Assembly (NCBI GenBank): GCA_964478515.1
Contig: CAYZIL010000013.1
Span: 1 to 55,298 of the forward strand
DNA length: 55,298 nucleotides
DNA from: HGM13233 sp964478515
GTDB taxonomy: Bacteria; Bacillota; Clostridia; Oscillospirales; Ruminococcaceae
Direction of reading: 5' to 3'
Both the position numbers and the translations under genes were made by a program. Below, piece by piece: positions 16,866 to 24,205 of the stretch. Each line of letters begins with the position of its first letter. Position 1 is the stretch's first letter. The notes beneath the pieces were generated by a model, which made no database searches, was not told where the DNA came from, and worked only from the letters and a program-made list of their open reading frames with translations.

Positions 16866-17999
16866 CTACTTGCGCCAGACCATTTTGTTGACTATGCCGG
16901 TGTAGCTCTCAATTATCTTCACCACTTTGGTGCTGACGTTGAGGTCGGTGTAGTCGGGCGTGTCTATGCCCAAATCGCCGGCGCGCTGCATCTCCACCGC
17001 CATGTCGACCGCGCGCAGCACCCCCTCGGCGTCGATGCCGGCAAGAATGAAATTGCCCTTGTCCATCGCCTCGGGCCGCTCGGTGGAAGTGCGGATGCAC
17101 ACGGCCGGAAAGCTGTGGAAAAAGCTGCTCTCCTCGGGCAGCGTGCCCGAGTCGGAGACGACGCAAAAGGCGTTTTGCTGCAGCTTGTTGTAGTCGGAAA
17201 ATCCAAACGGCTTGAGACTGCGCACGTTGTCGCAAAACTTGAAGCCGCGGCTGTCTATCATCTTTTTGCTACGCGGGTGGGTGGAATAAATAACCGGCAT
17301 AGCGTACCGCTCGGCCATGGCGTTGACGGCGTCCATCAGCTCGAAAAAGTTGCGCTCTATGTCTATATTTTCCTCGCGGTGCGCCGACAGCAGAATGTAT
17401 TTTTGCGGCTCAAGGCCCAGCTGTTCAAGCACGTCGCTGGCGTTTATCTTTTTAAGGTTGGCGCTAAGCACCTCGGCCATCGGCGAGCCGGTGACGTAGG
17501 TGCGCTCTTTGGGGCGGCCCTCGGCGTTGAGATAGCGCCGCGCGTGCTCGCTGTAACACATGTTGACGTCGGAAATGTGGTCGACAATGCGCCGGTTCAT
17601 CTCCTCGGGCAGGTTCTCGTCAAAGCAGCGGTTGCCGGCCTCCATGTGAAATATCGGTATTTTCAGCCGCTTTGCGGAAATGGCGGCGAGCGCCGAATTG
17701 GTGTCGCCGAGCACCAGCAGCGCGTCGGGGCGCCGCTCGCTCATCAGCGCGTAGCTCTTGGCGATTATGTTTCCCATAGTCTCGCCCAGGTCCTTGCCGG
17801 CGGCGTCAAGATAGACGTCGGGCGCGCGCAGTTCGAGGTCCTTAAAAAATATTTCGTTGAGCGTATAGTCCCAGTTTTGACCGGTGTGCACCAGCGTGTG
17901 CTCAAAATATTTCTCGCATTTTTTAATGACCTCGCTCAGGCGGATAATTTCCGGGCGGGTACCCAGCACTGTCATAAGTTTCAGTTTGCTCACGCTCAC
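16866..17999 (-). CDS. capG: UDP-N-acetylglucosamine 2-epimerase family, CapG/FnlC-like
   Basis: 377 residues, non-hydrolysing UDP-GlcNAc 2-epimerase fold (TVLGTRPEIIRLSEVIKK, HTGQNWDY, HMEAGNRCFDENLPEEMNRR with the catalytic acidic residues, SDSGTLPEESSF). Directly after capE and capF this is the last enzyme of UDP-L-FucNAc synthesis, which epimerises C2 of the UDP-6-deoxy-L-talosamine intermediate, as CapG does in Staphylococcus aureus. It starts with GTG overlapping the capF stop (GTGA). A general WecB making UDP-ManNAc is the alternative, but the three-gene order favours CapG. Confidence 0.93.
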   Translation of the reverse strand: MSVSKLKLMTVLGTRPEIIRLSEVIKKCEKYFEHTLVHTGQNWDYTLNEIFFKDLELRAPDVYLDAAGKDLGETMGNIIAKSYALMSERRPDALLVLGDTNSALAAISAKRLKIPIFHMEAGNRCFDENLPEEMNRRIVDHISDVNMCYSEHARRYLNAEGRPKERTYVTGSPMAEVLSANLKKINASDVLEQLGLEPQKYILLSAHREENIDIERNFFELMDAVNAMAERYAMPVIYSTHPRSKKMIDSRGFKFCDNVRSLKPFGFSDYNKLQQNAFCVVSDSGTLPEESSFFHSFPAVCIRTSTERPEAMDKGNFILAGIDAEGVLRAVDMAVEMQRAGDLGIDTPDYTDLNVSTKVVKIIESYTGIVNKMVWRK

Positions 18000-19123
18000 A
18001 CCTCCATGCGGTATGTGTCCGGGTTTTCCGGGTCAAAAATCTCGTTGGCCCACATCACTGTGACCAGGTCGCCCTCGCCGACGTTCTCAATATTGTGCGT
18101 GTAGCCCGGCGGGATGTCGACTACTTCCAGCCGCTCGCCGCTGACGCGGTACTCGGTTATTTTGTCGCTGTCGATGCGGCGAAAGCGGATTACGGCTTTG
18201 CCGCTGACGACGACGAATTTTTCGTTTTTGGTGCGGTGCCAGTGGTTGCCGCGCACCACGCCCTTTTTGGCGACGTTGACGCTGGTCTGACCGCGCTCGG
18301 GCGTGCGCAGAAATTCCGCAAAACTGCCGCGCGCGTCGGCGTGCATATCAAGCGGATAGCTGAAGTCGTCCTCGGGCAGGTAGCTTAAATACGTTGAGTA
18401 CAGCTTCTTGGTCAGCGGGTCGGCCATGTCGGCCACGCTCAGCTCGCGGCGGCTATCCTTAAAAGAGCGCAGCAGCGCAACTATTCTGCCGAGCGTAGCG
18501 GTGTGCGTTACCGGCACGGTGCAGTACTCACCCTCGCGGTGGGCGTCGCCGCCCATGGCGCGAATAAGCTCGTCGACCAGGTCGTCTATATATACCAGAC
18601 AAAGCTCTGTTGCCGGGTCGCTGACGGTTATTGGCAGCCCGCGGGCGATATTGTGGCAAAAGGTGGCGACGGCGCTGTTGTAGTTAGGCCGGCACCACTT
18701 GCCGAAAACGTTGGGAAAGCGGTAGATGTATGCCGGCGCGGCGGCGGCGCGTTCGCGCTCGCGCAGCAGCTGTTCGGCCTGCTTTTTGCTGCGGCCGTAG
18801 TCGTTGTCGCGCTCGGCCTGTATGGAGGACGAGAGCATTACCGGGCATTTGTTGCCGGCCGCGTCCAGCGCGGCGAGCACTTCGCCGAGCAAGCCGACGT
18901 TGCCGGTCGTAAATTCAGCCGCGTCCCGCGGCCGGTTGACACCGGCAAGGTGAAAGACAAAATCGCACTCGCGGCAATACTCGCGCAGTTCGGCGCCGGT
19001 GTTGCCGACGTCGAAACACAATATTTCCAGCTCGCCGGCGGCACTCTGCTTTTGGCGGTTTTCCAGCTGCGAGACAAGGTTGCGGCCGATAAAGCCGCCC
19101 GAGCCGGTGACCAGAACTCTCAT
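17996..19123 (-). CDS. capF: bifunctional UDP-sugar 3-epimerase/4-reductase
   Basis: 375 residues, matching CapF (about 370). The N-terminal short-chain dehydrogenase domain has TGSGGFIG at 7-13 and YGRSK (109-113) as the catalytic Tyr-Lys. The C-terminal cupin starts near residue 255, with RGNHWHRTKNEKFVV (about 291-305) and a further histidine in PPGYTHNIEN; these are the likely zinc and C3-epimerase residues. It carries out the second and third chemical steps to UDP-L-FucNAc. ATGA overlap with capE upstream and GTGA overlap with capG downstream show a tight translational unit. Confidence 0.96.
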   Translation of the reverse strand: MRVLVTGSGGFIGRNLVSQLENRQKQSAAGELEILCFDVGNTGAELREYCRECDFVFHLAGVNRPRDAAEFTTGNVGLLGEVLAALDAAGNKCPVMLSSSIQAERDNDYGRSKKQAEQLLRERERAAAAPAYIYRFPNVFGKWCRPNYNSAVATFCHNIARGLPITVSDPATELCLVYIDDLVDELIRAMGGDAHREGEYCTVPVTHTATLGRIVALLRSFKDSRRELSVADMADPLTKKLYSTYLSYLPEDDFSYPLDMHADARGSFAEFLRTPERGQTSVNVAKKGVVRGNHWHRTKNEKFVVVSGKAVIRFRRIDSDKITEYRVSGERLEVVDIPPGYTHNIENVGEGDLVTVMWANEIFDPENPDTYRMEV

Positions 19124-20145
19124 TGCTGTATACCGAACGACGCGAGCTGCTCGCGAATATATTCGAGCGTCAGCAGTTTTTCCTTTACGCCCGCGACGTC
19201 GAGCTGCTCGGTATTGTTTGAGTTAAACTCGCTGAGCGCGCTGCGCTGTGTGTTGCCCTCGACATAATATTTGTCGTAGTTCAAGTCGCGGTTGTCCGCG
19301 GCGACGCGGTAAAAGTGTCCCATATCCACGGCGTGGGCGCACTCCTCGTTAGTCAGCAGCGTCTCGTACATCTTTTCGCCGTGGCGAATGCCTATTTGCT
19401 TTATTTCGCTGTCGCCGCAAAACAGTTCGCGCACCGCCGTGGCAAGGTCGGCAATAGTGCACGCCGGCGCCTTTTGCACGAACAGGTCGCCGGGCTCGGC
19501 GTGCTCAAAGGCGAACAGCACAAGGTCGACGGCCTCGTCCAGCGACATAATAAAGCGGGTCATTTTCGGCTCGGTCACGGTCATGGGCCGGCCCTCGCGA
19601 ATCTGTTCGATGAACAGCGGAATAACGCTGCCGCGCGAGCACATCACGTTGCCGTAGCGCGTGCAGCAAATTGTAGTGCGCTCCTTTTCGACCGTGCGCG
19701 CCTTGGCGATTATTACTTTCTCCATCATCGCCTTGCTCACGCCCATGGCGTTTACGGGGTAGGCCGCCTTGTCGGTAGACAAGCAGACCACCTTTTTGAC
19801 GCCGGCGTCTATGGCTGCGGTGAGCACGTTGTCGGTGCCCAGCACGTTGGTCTTGACCGCCTCAAGCGGAAAGAACTCACAGCTCGGCACCTGTTTTAGC
19901 GCCGCGGCGTGAAAAATATAGTCGACGCCGTGCATGGCGCCGCGCACCGACGCGAGATCGCGCACGTCGCCTATATAGTAATGGATTTTATCGTTGTTGT
20001 AAAAATGGCGCATATCGTCCTGCTTTTTCTCGTCGCGGGAAAAAATGCGTATTTCGCCGATGTCCGAGTCGAGAAAGCGGTGCAGTACGGCGCTGCCGAA
20101 CGAGCCGGTGCCGCCGGTGATGAGCAGAGTCTTGTCTTTAAACAT
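19120..20145 (-). CDS. capE: UDP-GlcNAc 4,6-dehydratase/5-epimerase
   Basis: 341 residues from the ATG at 20145 (AGGTG six bases upstream; a GTG three codons earlier is also possible). FlaA1/CapE/FnlA/PseB superfamily: TGGTGSFG at 10-17, AAALKQVPSCEFFP, STDKAAYP (123-130) with Lys126, and AMGVSK where a methionine replaces the usual SDR tyrosine, as in all inverting 4,6-dehydratases. Order capE-capF-capG identifies it. Its product, UDP-2-acetamido-2,6-dideoxy-beta-L-arabino-hex-4-ulose, is also the product of PseB. As no other inverting dehydratase is seen, it may feed both UDP-L-FucNAc and pseudaminic acid synthesis. Confidence 0.94.
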   Translation of the reverse strand: MFKDKTLLITGGTGSFGSAVLHRFLDSDIGEIRIFSRDEKKQDDMRHFYNNDKIHYYIGDVRDLASVRGAMHGVDYIFHAAALKQVPSCEFFPLEAVKTNVLGTDNVLTAAIDAGVKKVVCLSTDKAAYPVNAMGVSKAMMEKVIIAKARTVEKERTTICCTRYGNVMCSRGSVIPLFIEQIREGRPMTVTEPKMTRFIMSLDEAVDLVLFAFEHAEPGDLFVQKAPACTIADLATAVRELFCGDSEIKQIGIRHGEKMYETLLTNEECAHAVDMGHFYRVAADNRDLNYDKYYVEGNTQRSALSEFNSNNTEQLDVAGVKEKLLTLEYIREQLASFGIQQ

Positions 20146-20171
20146 AATTATCACCTATATCCTTTGTTGCC

Positions 20172-20190
20172 CGGCGGCAAAGGGCCGCCG
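20172..20190 (-). other. intercistronic stem-loop between amidotransferase gene and capE
   Basis: CGGCGG at 20172-20177 pairs with CCGCCG at 20185-20190 around a 7-base loop, in the 49-base gap before capE. On the minus strand no U tract follows, so it is unlikely to be a full terminator; it may mark an mRNA processing or stabilising site separating the capEFG part. Confidence 0.4.
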
Positions 20191-20194
20191 TTAT

Positions 20195-21331
20195 TTATCT
20201 GAAATTGCGTTTTTCCATGCCGACGAGCTGCGCCGCTTTCATGGCCAGGTCTATCATCGGCTTGGACGACTTGTAGTCGCGCCAGGTCTTGTTTTCGCCG
20301 GCCATCAGCTGTTCGAATTCGGCAATGGTAATGCCGAGCTTGTCGCAGACGACCTGCATGTCTTCGCGCCAGTCGCTGTCGGGGTAGGGGTCGCTCTCTA
20401 TAATGCTCAGCGCCTCGTCACGCGTCATCTGCCCGGTAAGTATCAAACTGGAAAAATGGGCGCGGCGCTTGTCGTAGCCGAACTTTTTAATCAGCCAGTA
20501 GCCCTCGTAAAAGCGGGTGAAGAGGTCCTCGTAATGCTTGTTCTTGTAGGGCTGCCAGCCAAACTCCCGCGCCAGCACGGCGGCGGCGTCTTTTTTGCTG
20601 TAAGGGATGTAGTCGAGCACCTTGCAGACCTTAACGCCCTTGACGTACCGGTACCACAGTCTGTACTTGAACATACTGCACGTCTCAAGGTTTTTCAGTT
20701 TCATGGTGCCGAAGCGGCGCTGAATGTCCTTTAACTGCCGCAGGTCGTTGCAGTGTACCCATTCGTTGGGCTCGCGCACACACTCGGTGGAAAAATTGCC
20801 GCCGGTAAGCACATACTTAAAACCGTTTTTCGCCGCGTAATTGTAAAGCGCCGCAAATAGCGTGTGGTCCTGCGGTATGTCCTGGTAGGGCACCTGCGAC
20901 TTGAAGTAGGCGAGCTGCAAGTCCATCATCTCGCGCTGGTCAATAAGCACCCGACAAACGTCGACTCCCAGCTTATCAATAATGTTGTCAATGTTTTTCT
21001 GCGCCACCGGCAGTACCCAGCCGGTATCGACTGAAAACAGCAGCGGCCGAAGTCCCCACTCGCGCACCGCCATGTAGGCGACGTACGAGCTGTCCATGCC
21101 GCCGGACAAGCCAATAAGACAATCGTACTTTTTGCCGGCGCCGTCGCGCTTTATGCGCGCGAGCAGCTCGTTAAGCTTGCTTTGTCCGGCGTCCCCGGTG
21201 TCCCAGTTTGGTTTAATATTTTCGTAAAAATTCCGGCAGTGGTCGCAAACTCCTTTTTCGTCGAAGACGATGCGGGAATCGGACGTGTCCATAACACAGT
21301 TGCTGCAAACGCGGTAGTCTTTCCCTGACAT
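20195..21331 (-). CDS. N-acetyl sugar amidotransferase, PseA/WbpG family
   Basis: 378 residues from the ATG at 21331 (GAGGTG upstream). The N-terminal four-cysteine zinc site (Cys9, Cys12, Cys29, Cys32) precedes the PP-loop ATP-binding motif SGGMDSS at 76-82. The rest follows the WbpG/PseA/LegG amidotransferase family (TGWVLPVAQKNIDNI, YVLTGGNFSTE, CKVLDYIPYSKKDA). These enzymes turn an N-acetyl group into an acetamidino group. In this cluster the likely substrate is pseudaminic acid or its CMP form, giving the 5-acetyl-7-acetamidino type, which is inference. The HisH/HisF-like ammonia-supplying partners that accompany WbpG in Pseudomonas are not present nearby. Transcription may start at the internal promoter 93 bases upstream. 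Confidence 0.9.
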   Translation of the reverse strand: MSGKDYRVCSNCVMDTSDSRIVFDEKGVCDHCRNFYENIKPNWDTGDAGQSKLNELLARIKRDGAGKKYDCLIGLSGGMDSSYVAYMAVREWGLRPLLFSVDTGWVLPVAQKNIDNIIDKLGVDVCRVLIDQREMMDLQLAYFKSQVPYQDIPQDHTLFAALYNYAAKNGFKYVLTGGNFSTECVREPNEWVHCNDLRQLKDIQRRFGTMKLKNLETCSMFKYRLWYRYVKGVKVCKVLDYIPYSKKDAAAVLAREFGWQPYKNKHYEDLFTRFYEGYWLIKKFGYDKRRAHFSSLILTGQMTRDEALSIIESDPYPDSDWREDMQVVCDKLGITIAEFEQLMAGENKTWRDYKSSKPMIDLAMKAAQLVGMEKRNFR

Positions 21332-21423
21332 ATAAAACACCTCTATTTAACGGTCGCTGTGCGGTCTCCCTTTCCGGCGGCGCTTTGTGTCTCGCCGGCC
21401 GCAAACACTGACCCAGTATGTAT

Positions 21424-21452
21424 TTTATACGGCAATTTCAATCTTTTTTCAA
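21424..21452 (-). promoter_or_regulatory. internal promoter before the amidotransferase-capEFG part
   Basis: On the minus strand TTGAAA (21447-21452), exactly 17 bases, then TATAAA (21424-21429). It lies in an AT-rich 178-base gap within an otherwise GC-rich and tightly packed operon. The 93-base leader that follows can fold a GC-rich hairpin (CCGGCG near 21390 with CGCCGG). No ribosome site or gene lies in the rest of the gap. Confidence 0.7.
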
Positions 21453-21509
21453 TTTTTATCAGCAGTCTGAAATTTTCTTCTCCCCGTTGACCGATTTTCT
21501 CAGCGCGGC

Positions 21510-22718
21510 TCAGCGTGCGGCGGCCGCAAACATCTCTAAAAGCCGGTCGACCAGCTTTTGTTTGGTGAACTCGCGCTCGTACACGCCGCGCGCGGCGCGC
21601 CCCATTTCGGCGCGGCGCTGCGGGCCCATGTCGCGCAGCGACAGTACGGCGTCGCAAAGCGCTGCCGGGTCGCCGGGCGCGCTTACAATTCCGCTGCCGC
21701 TTTCGGCGACTATATTTGCCACCTCGCCGCCGGCGGCGGCGAGTACCGGCGCCGCGCAGGACATATATGTCTGTAGCTTTGCCGGAATGGTCATCTCGAA
21801 AATGCGGTTGCTCATCAGCGTCAGCAGCGCGCAGTCGGCGCCGCTGATGTAGGACGCCATTTCGCTTTCGGGCCGGCGGCCGGTAAACACGACGCTGTCG
21901 CCCAGACCCAGCTCGGCGGCGCGGCTTTCCAGCGCGGCGCGCTCCCTGCCGTCGCCGACAATATACCACTTTACGTCCGCGACGCCCCGCTGCCGCAGCA
22001 GCGCCGCCGCGTCGAGCGCGGCGTCAAGCCCCTGCGCGGCGCCGATATTGCCCGTAAATACGACGCGGAAACTGTCGCGGTCGTATTCCGCCGGAAACTT
22101 TGCGCCGGCAAGGTCGGGCTCGTCGCAGAACTGCGGCCAGTAAACCAGCTTTTCGCGCGGCACGCCGCGCGCCGCAATGTTTTCCACAAAACTGCGCGAG
22201 GCGCACAGTATTCGGTCGCAGCCGGCGTATATTTTGTCAACCAGCCGGTCGAGATAGCCGAGTATCAGTTTGTTTTTTACGCCGAGTATGACCTCGACAT
22301 TGTCGGGCCAGAGGTCCTGCACGTTGAAGAAAACCGGCGTGCCGGTTTTTTCGCGCAGGCTCAGCGCCGGCAGCGCCACCGTGACCGGTGAGACTTCAAA
22401 AACATAGCAGGCGTCGTAACGCTCGCCGTGCTCGCGCACCCAGCGCCGGCCGGCGCGCACAAAGCTGACGGTGTTGGCCAGCAGACCCAGCGGCGTTTTG
22501 CCGCGCGCGCGCATGCGCACGCGCTCAATATGCACGCCGTTCCACTCGCGCTCGTAGGGTTTATTCCAGCCGTAGCCGTCGTAAAAGACGCCCTGCGGGT
22601 AGTTGGGGTAGCCGGTAAGCACCGTAACGTCGTTGCCGCGCTTAACAAGCTCGCAGCAAAGTGAATTTACCCGGAAATTTTCCGGGTAAAAATATTGGCT
22701 GACTACGAGTATTTTCAT
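21510..22718 (-). CDS. family 4 glycosyltransferase, WbuB-like, candidate L-FucNAc transferase
   Basis: 402 residues. GT-B fold: MKILVVSQYFYPENFRVNSL at the start, then TGYPNYPQGVFYDGYGWN, both typical of the WbuB/WcaI-like GT4 branch. The donor-binding half has FTGNIGAAQGLDAALDAAAL, VGDGRERAALE and the EX7E region around IFEMTIPAKLQTYMSC. WbuB and related enzymes add L-FucNAc onto the first lipid-linked sugar. With capEFG downstream and the phosphoglycosyl transferase just upstream, transfer of the second sugar (L-FucNAc) is the natural inference. ATGA overlap with the CapN-like gene. Confidence 0.9.
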   Translation of the reverse strand: MKILVVSQYFYPENFRVNSLCCELVKRGNDVTVLTGYPNYPQGVFYDGYGWNKPYEREWNGVHIERVRMRARGKTPLGLLANTVSFVRAGRRWVREHGERYDACYVFEVSPVTVALPALSLREKTGTPVFFNVQDLWPDNVEVILGVKNKLILGYLDRLVDKIYAGCDRILCASRSFVENIAARGVPREKLVYWPQFCDEPDLAGAKFPAEYDRDSFRVVFTGNIGAAQGLDAALDAAALLRQRGVADVKWYIVGDGRERAALESRAAELGLGDSVVFTGRRPESEMASYISGADCALLTLMSNRIFEMTIPAKLQTYMSCAAPVLAAAGGEVANIVAESGSGIVSAPGDPAALCDAVLSLRDMGPQRRAEMGRAARGVYEREFTKQKLVDRLLEMFAAAAR

Positions 22719-23590
22719 AGCGCGGCCTCAGTCTGTCGGATAGACTCCCGCAGGCCGACCAGACGGTAGTCGCGCGGATAGTCGCTTAGCGCCATATCGT
22801 AGCGCAACGAGCCGAAGGCCTTGTTAACTGTCGCCACGCGCCGGCCGGCCAGACGCAGCGCCCAGTTAAAAGCTTTTGTGAGCTTTATTTTTTTGCCGTG
22901 CGCGGCGGCAATCATTTCGACAAGGTCGCTGGTGCGGCTGTACTCGCTGTTTTGGGGGAAAAATATCCCGTCGGTGCGGTCGTCTATCATAAGGCGGACA
23001 AACTCGGCAAGATTGTCAATATAGAGCATTGAGCGGCGGTTGTCAATGTCCGGAAACAGCGGCAGCTTGCGCGCCAGCGAGGACAGCACGGGGTAATTGC
23101 CCTTACAACCCGGGCCGTATATCATCGGCGGGCGCAGCACACATACGCAAAAACTGCCGTCGGCCAGCGCTCTTACGCCCTGCTCGGCTTTTAGCTTGCT
23201 GTCGCCGTAGTAATTTGCCGGCTGCGGGGCGGTGCTTGCGGTTATAAGCTTGTCCTGCCCGAGCGGCGCGCTGTCGCCGTAGACTATGGCGCTGCTCATA
23301 AAAATGAACTGACCCGCGCCGTCGGCCTTGGCTTTTTTCGCCGTCTCGACAGTCAATTCCGTATTGATTTTATAATAGAAAGCCTGACGCTCGGCGCTGA
23401 CGTTGCCGGTGTCGGCGTGGGCTATGCCGGCGACGTGAAACACCGTGTCGGCGCAAAGACTGCGCTGTCGCCAGTCGCCGTCGAGCATATCGACTGTTTC
23501 CACCGTGTAGTCGGCCGGAAATTCAGCGAGCCTTTTTTCCACCGAGGTGCCGATAAAGCTGCCGGCGCCGGTAATGATGATTTTTTTCAT
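22715..23590 (-). CDS. NAD-dependent 4-ketoreductase, CapN/WbpV-like
   Basis: 291-residue extended SDR: GAGSFIG loop at 8-14, VFHVAGIAHADTGN, catalytic YYGDSKLKAE (Tyr-xxx-Lys), and LRPPMIYGPGCKGNYP, which is characteristic of the CapN/WbpV/WreQ group that reduces UDP-4-keto-6-deoxy-GlcNAc to UDP-D-FucNAc or UDP-D-QuiNAc. The gene order dehydratase, phosphoglycosyl transferase, this reductase, with ATGA overlaps on both sides, supports joint synthesis and transfer of the first sugar. Which C4 epimer is formed cannot be seen from sequence. Confidence 0.88.
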   Translation of the reverse strand: MKKIIITGAGSFIGTSVEKRLAEFPADYTVETVDMLDGDWRQRSLCADTVFHVAGIAHADTGNVSAERQAFYYKINTELTVETAKKAKADGAGQFIFMSSAIVYGDSAPLGQDKLITASTAPQPANYYGDSKLKAEQGVRALADGSFCVCVLRPPMIYGPGCKGNYPVLSSLARKLPLFPDIDNRRSMLYIDNLAEFVRLMIDDRTDGIFFPQNSEYSRTSDLVEMIAAAHGKKIKLTKAFNWALRLAGRRVATVNKAFGSLRYDMALSDYPRDYRLVGLRESIRQTEAAL

Positions 23591-24198
23591 TCGTTTTTCC
23601 CCTTTTGCGGCGTCCCGCCGCCTTCGGCGACTCCCTCGTGACGCAGCACGCTGCCGATAGTGCGCAAAAAACAGCGTATGTCCATAACCGGCCCCAGGCG
23701 ACTGACATACTCGCCGTCGAGCTTTGCTTTTTCCGGCACCGAAATCTCGTCGCGACCGTTTATCTGCGCCCAGCCGGTAAGACCGGGGCGAACGGCGTTG
23801 GCGCCGTACTTGTCGCGCTCGGCTATAAGGTCAAGTTGGTTCCACAGCGCCGGTCGCGGTCCGATAACCGCCATTTGTCCGACAAGTATATTGAATATCT
23901 GCGGCAGCTCGTCGAGACTGGTGCGGCGCAAAAAACGGCCGCTGCGGGTTATCCAGTGCTCGGGGTCGGCCAGCAAATGGGTAGGCGTGTCGTGCGGCGT
24001 GTCGCTGCGCATGGTGCGGAATTTGAGAATGTTAAAAAACTTTTTGTTGCGGCCGAAGCGCTTTTGCTTGAAAAGCACCGGACCGGGCGAGTCGAGTTTG
24101 ACCCAGACGGCCAGCGCCAGTAGCAGCGGCGACAAAATTACGGCGCCGAGCAGTGACATTATAAAATCGAGCAGTGGCTTTACGATTTTTGCGTACAT
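23587..24198 (-). CDS. monotopic phosphoglycosyl transferase (chain-initiating), CapM/PglC-like
   Basis: 203 residues, the minimal-size bacterial sugar transferase. One N-terminal re-entrant hydrophobic helix (about 5-32), then the catalytic Asp-Glu dyad in TSLDELPQ (Asp96-Glu97), FKQKRFGRNKKFFNILKFRT before it and VRPGLTGWAQINGR after it. It transfers a sugar-1-phosphate from a UDP sugar to undecaprenyl phosphate and so begins the repeat unit. Neighbouring genes make UDP-D-FucNAc or QuiNAc, so that is the expected first sugar, as for CapM in S. aureus types 5 and 8. It ends overlapping the reductase start (ATGA) and starts 7 bases after the dehydratase stop. Confidence 0.93.
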   Translation of the reverse strand: MYAKIVKPLLDFIMSLLGAVILSPLLLALAVWVKLDSPGPVLFKQKRFGRNKKFFNILKFRTMRSDTPHDTPTHLLADPEHWITRSGRFLRRTSLDELPQIFNILVGQMAVIGPRPALWNQLDLIAERDKYGANAVRPGLTGWAQINGRDEISVPEKAKLDGEYVSRLGPVMDIRCFLRTIGSVLRHEGVAEGGGTPQKGKNE

Positions 24199-24205
24199 CG
24201 CCTAA

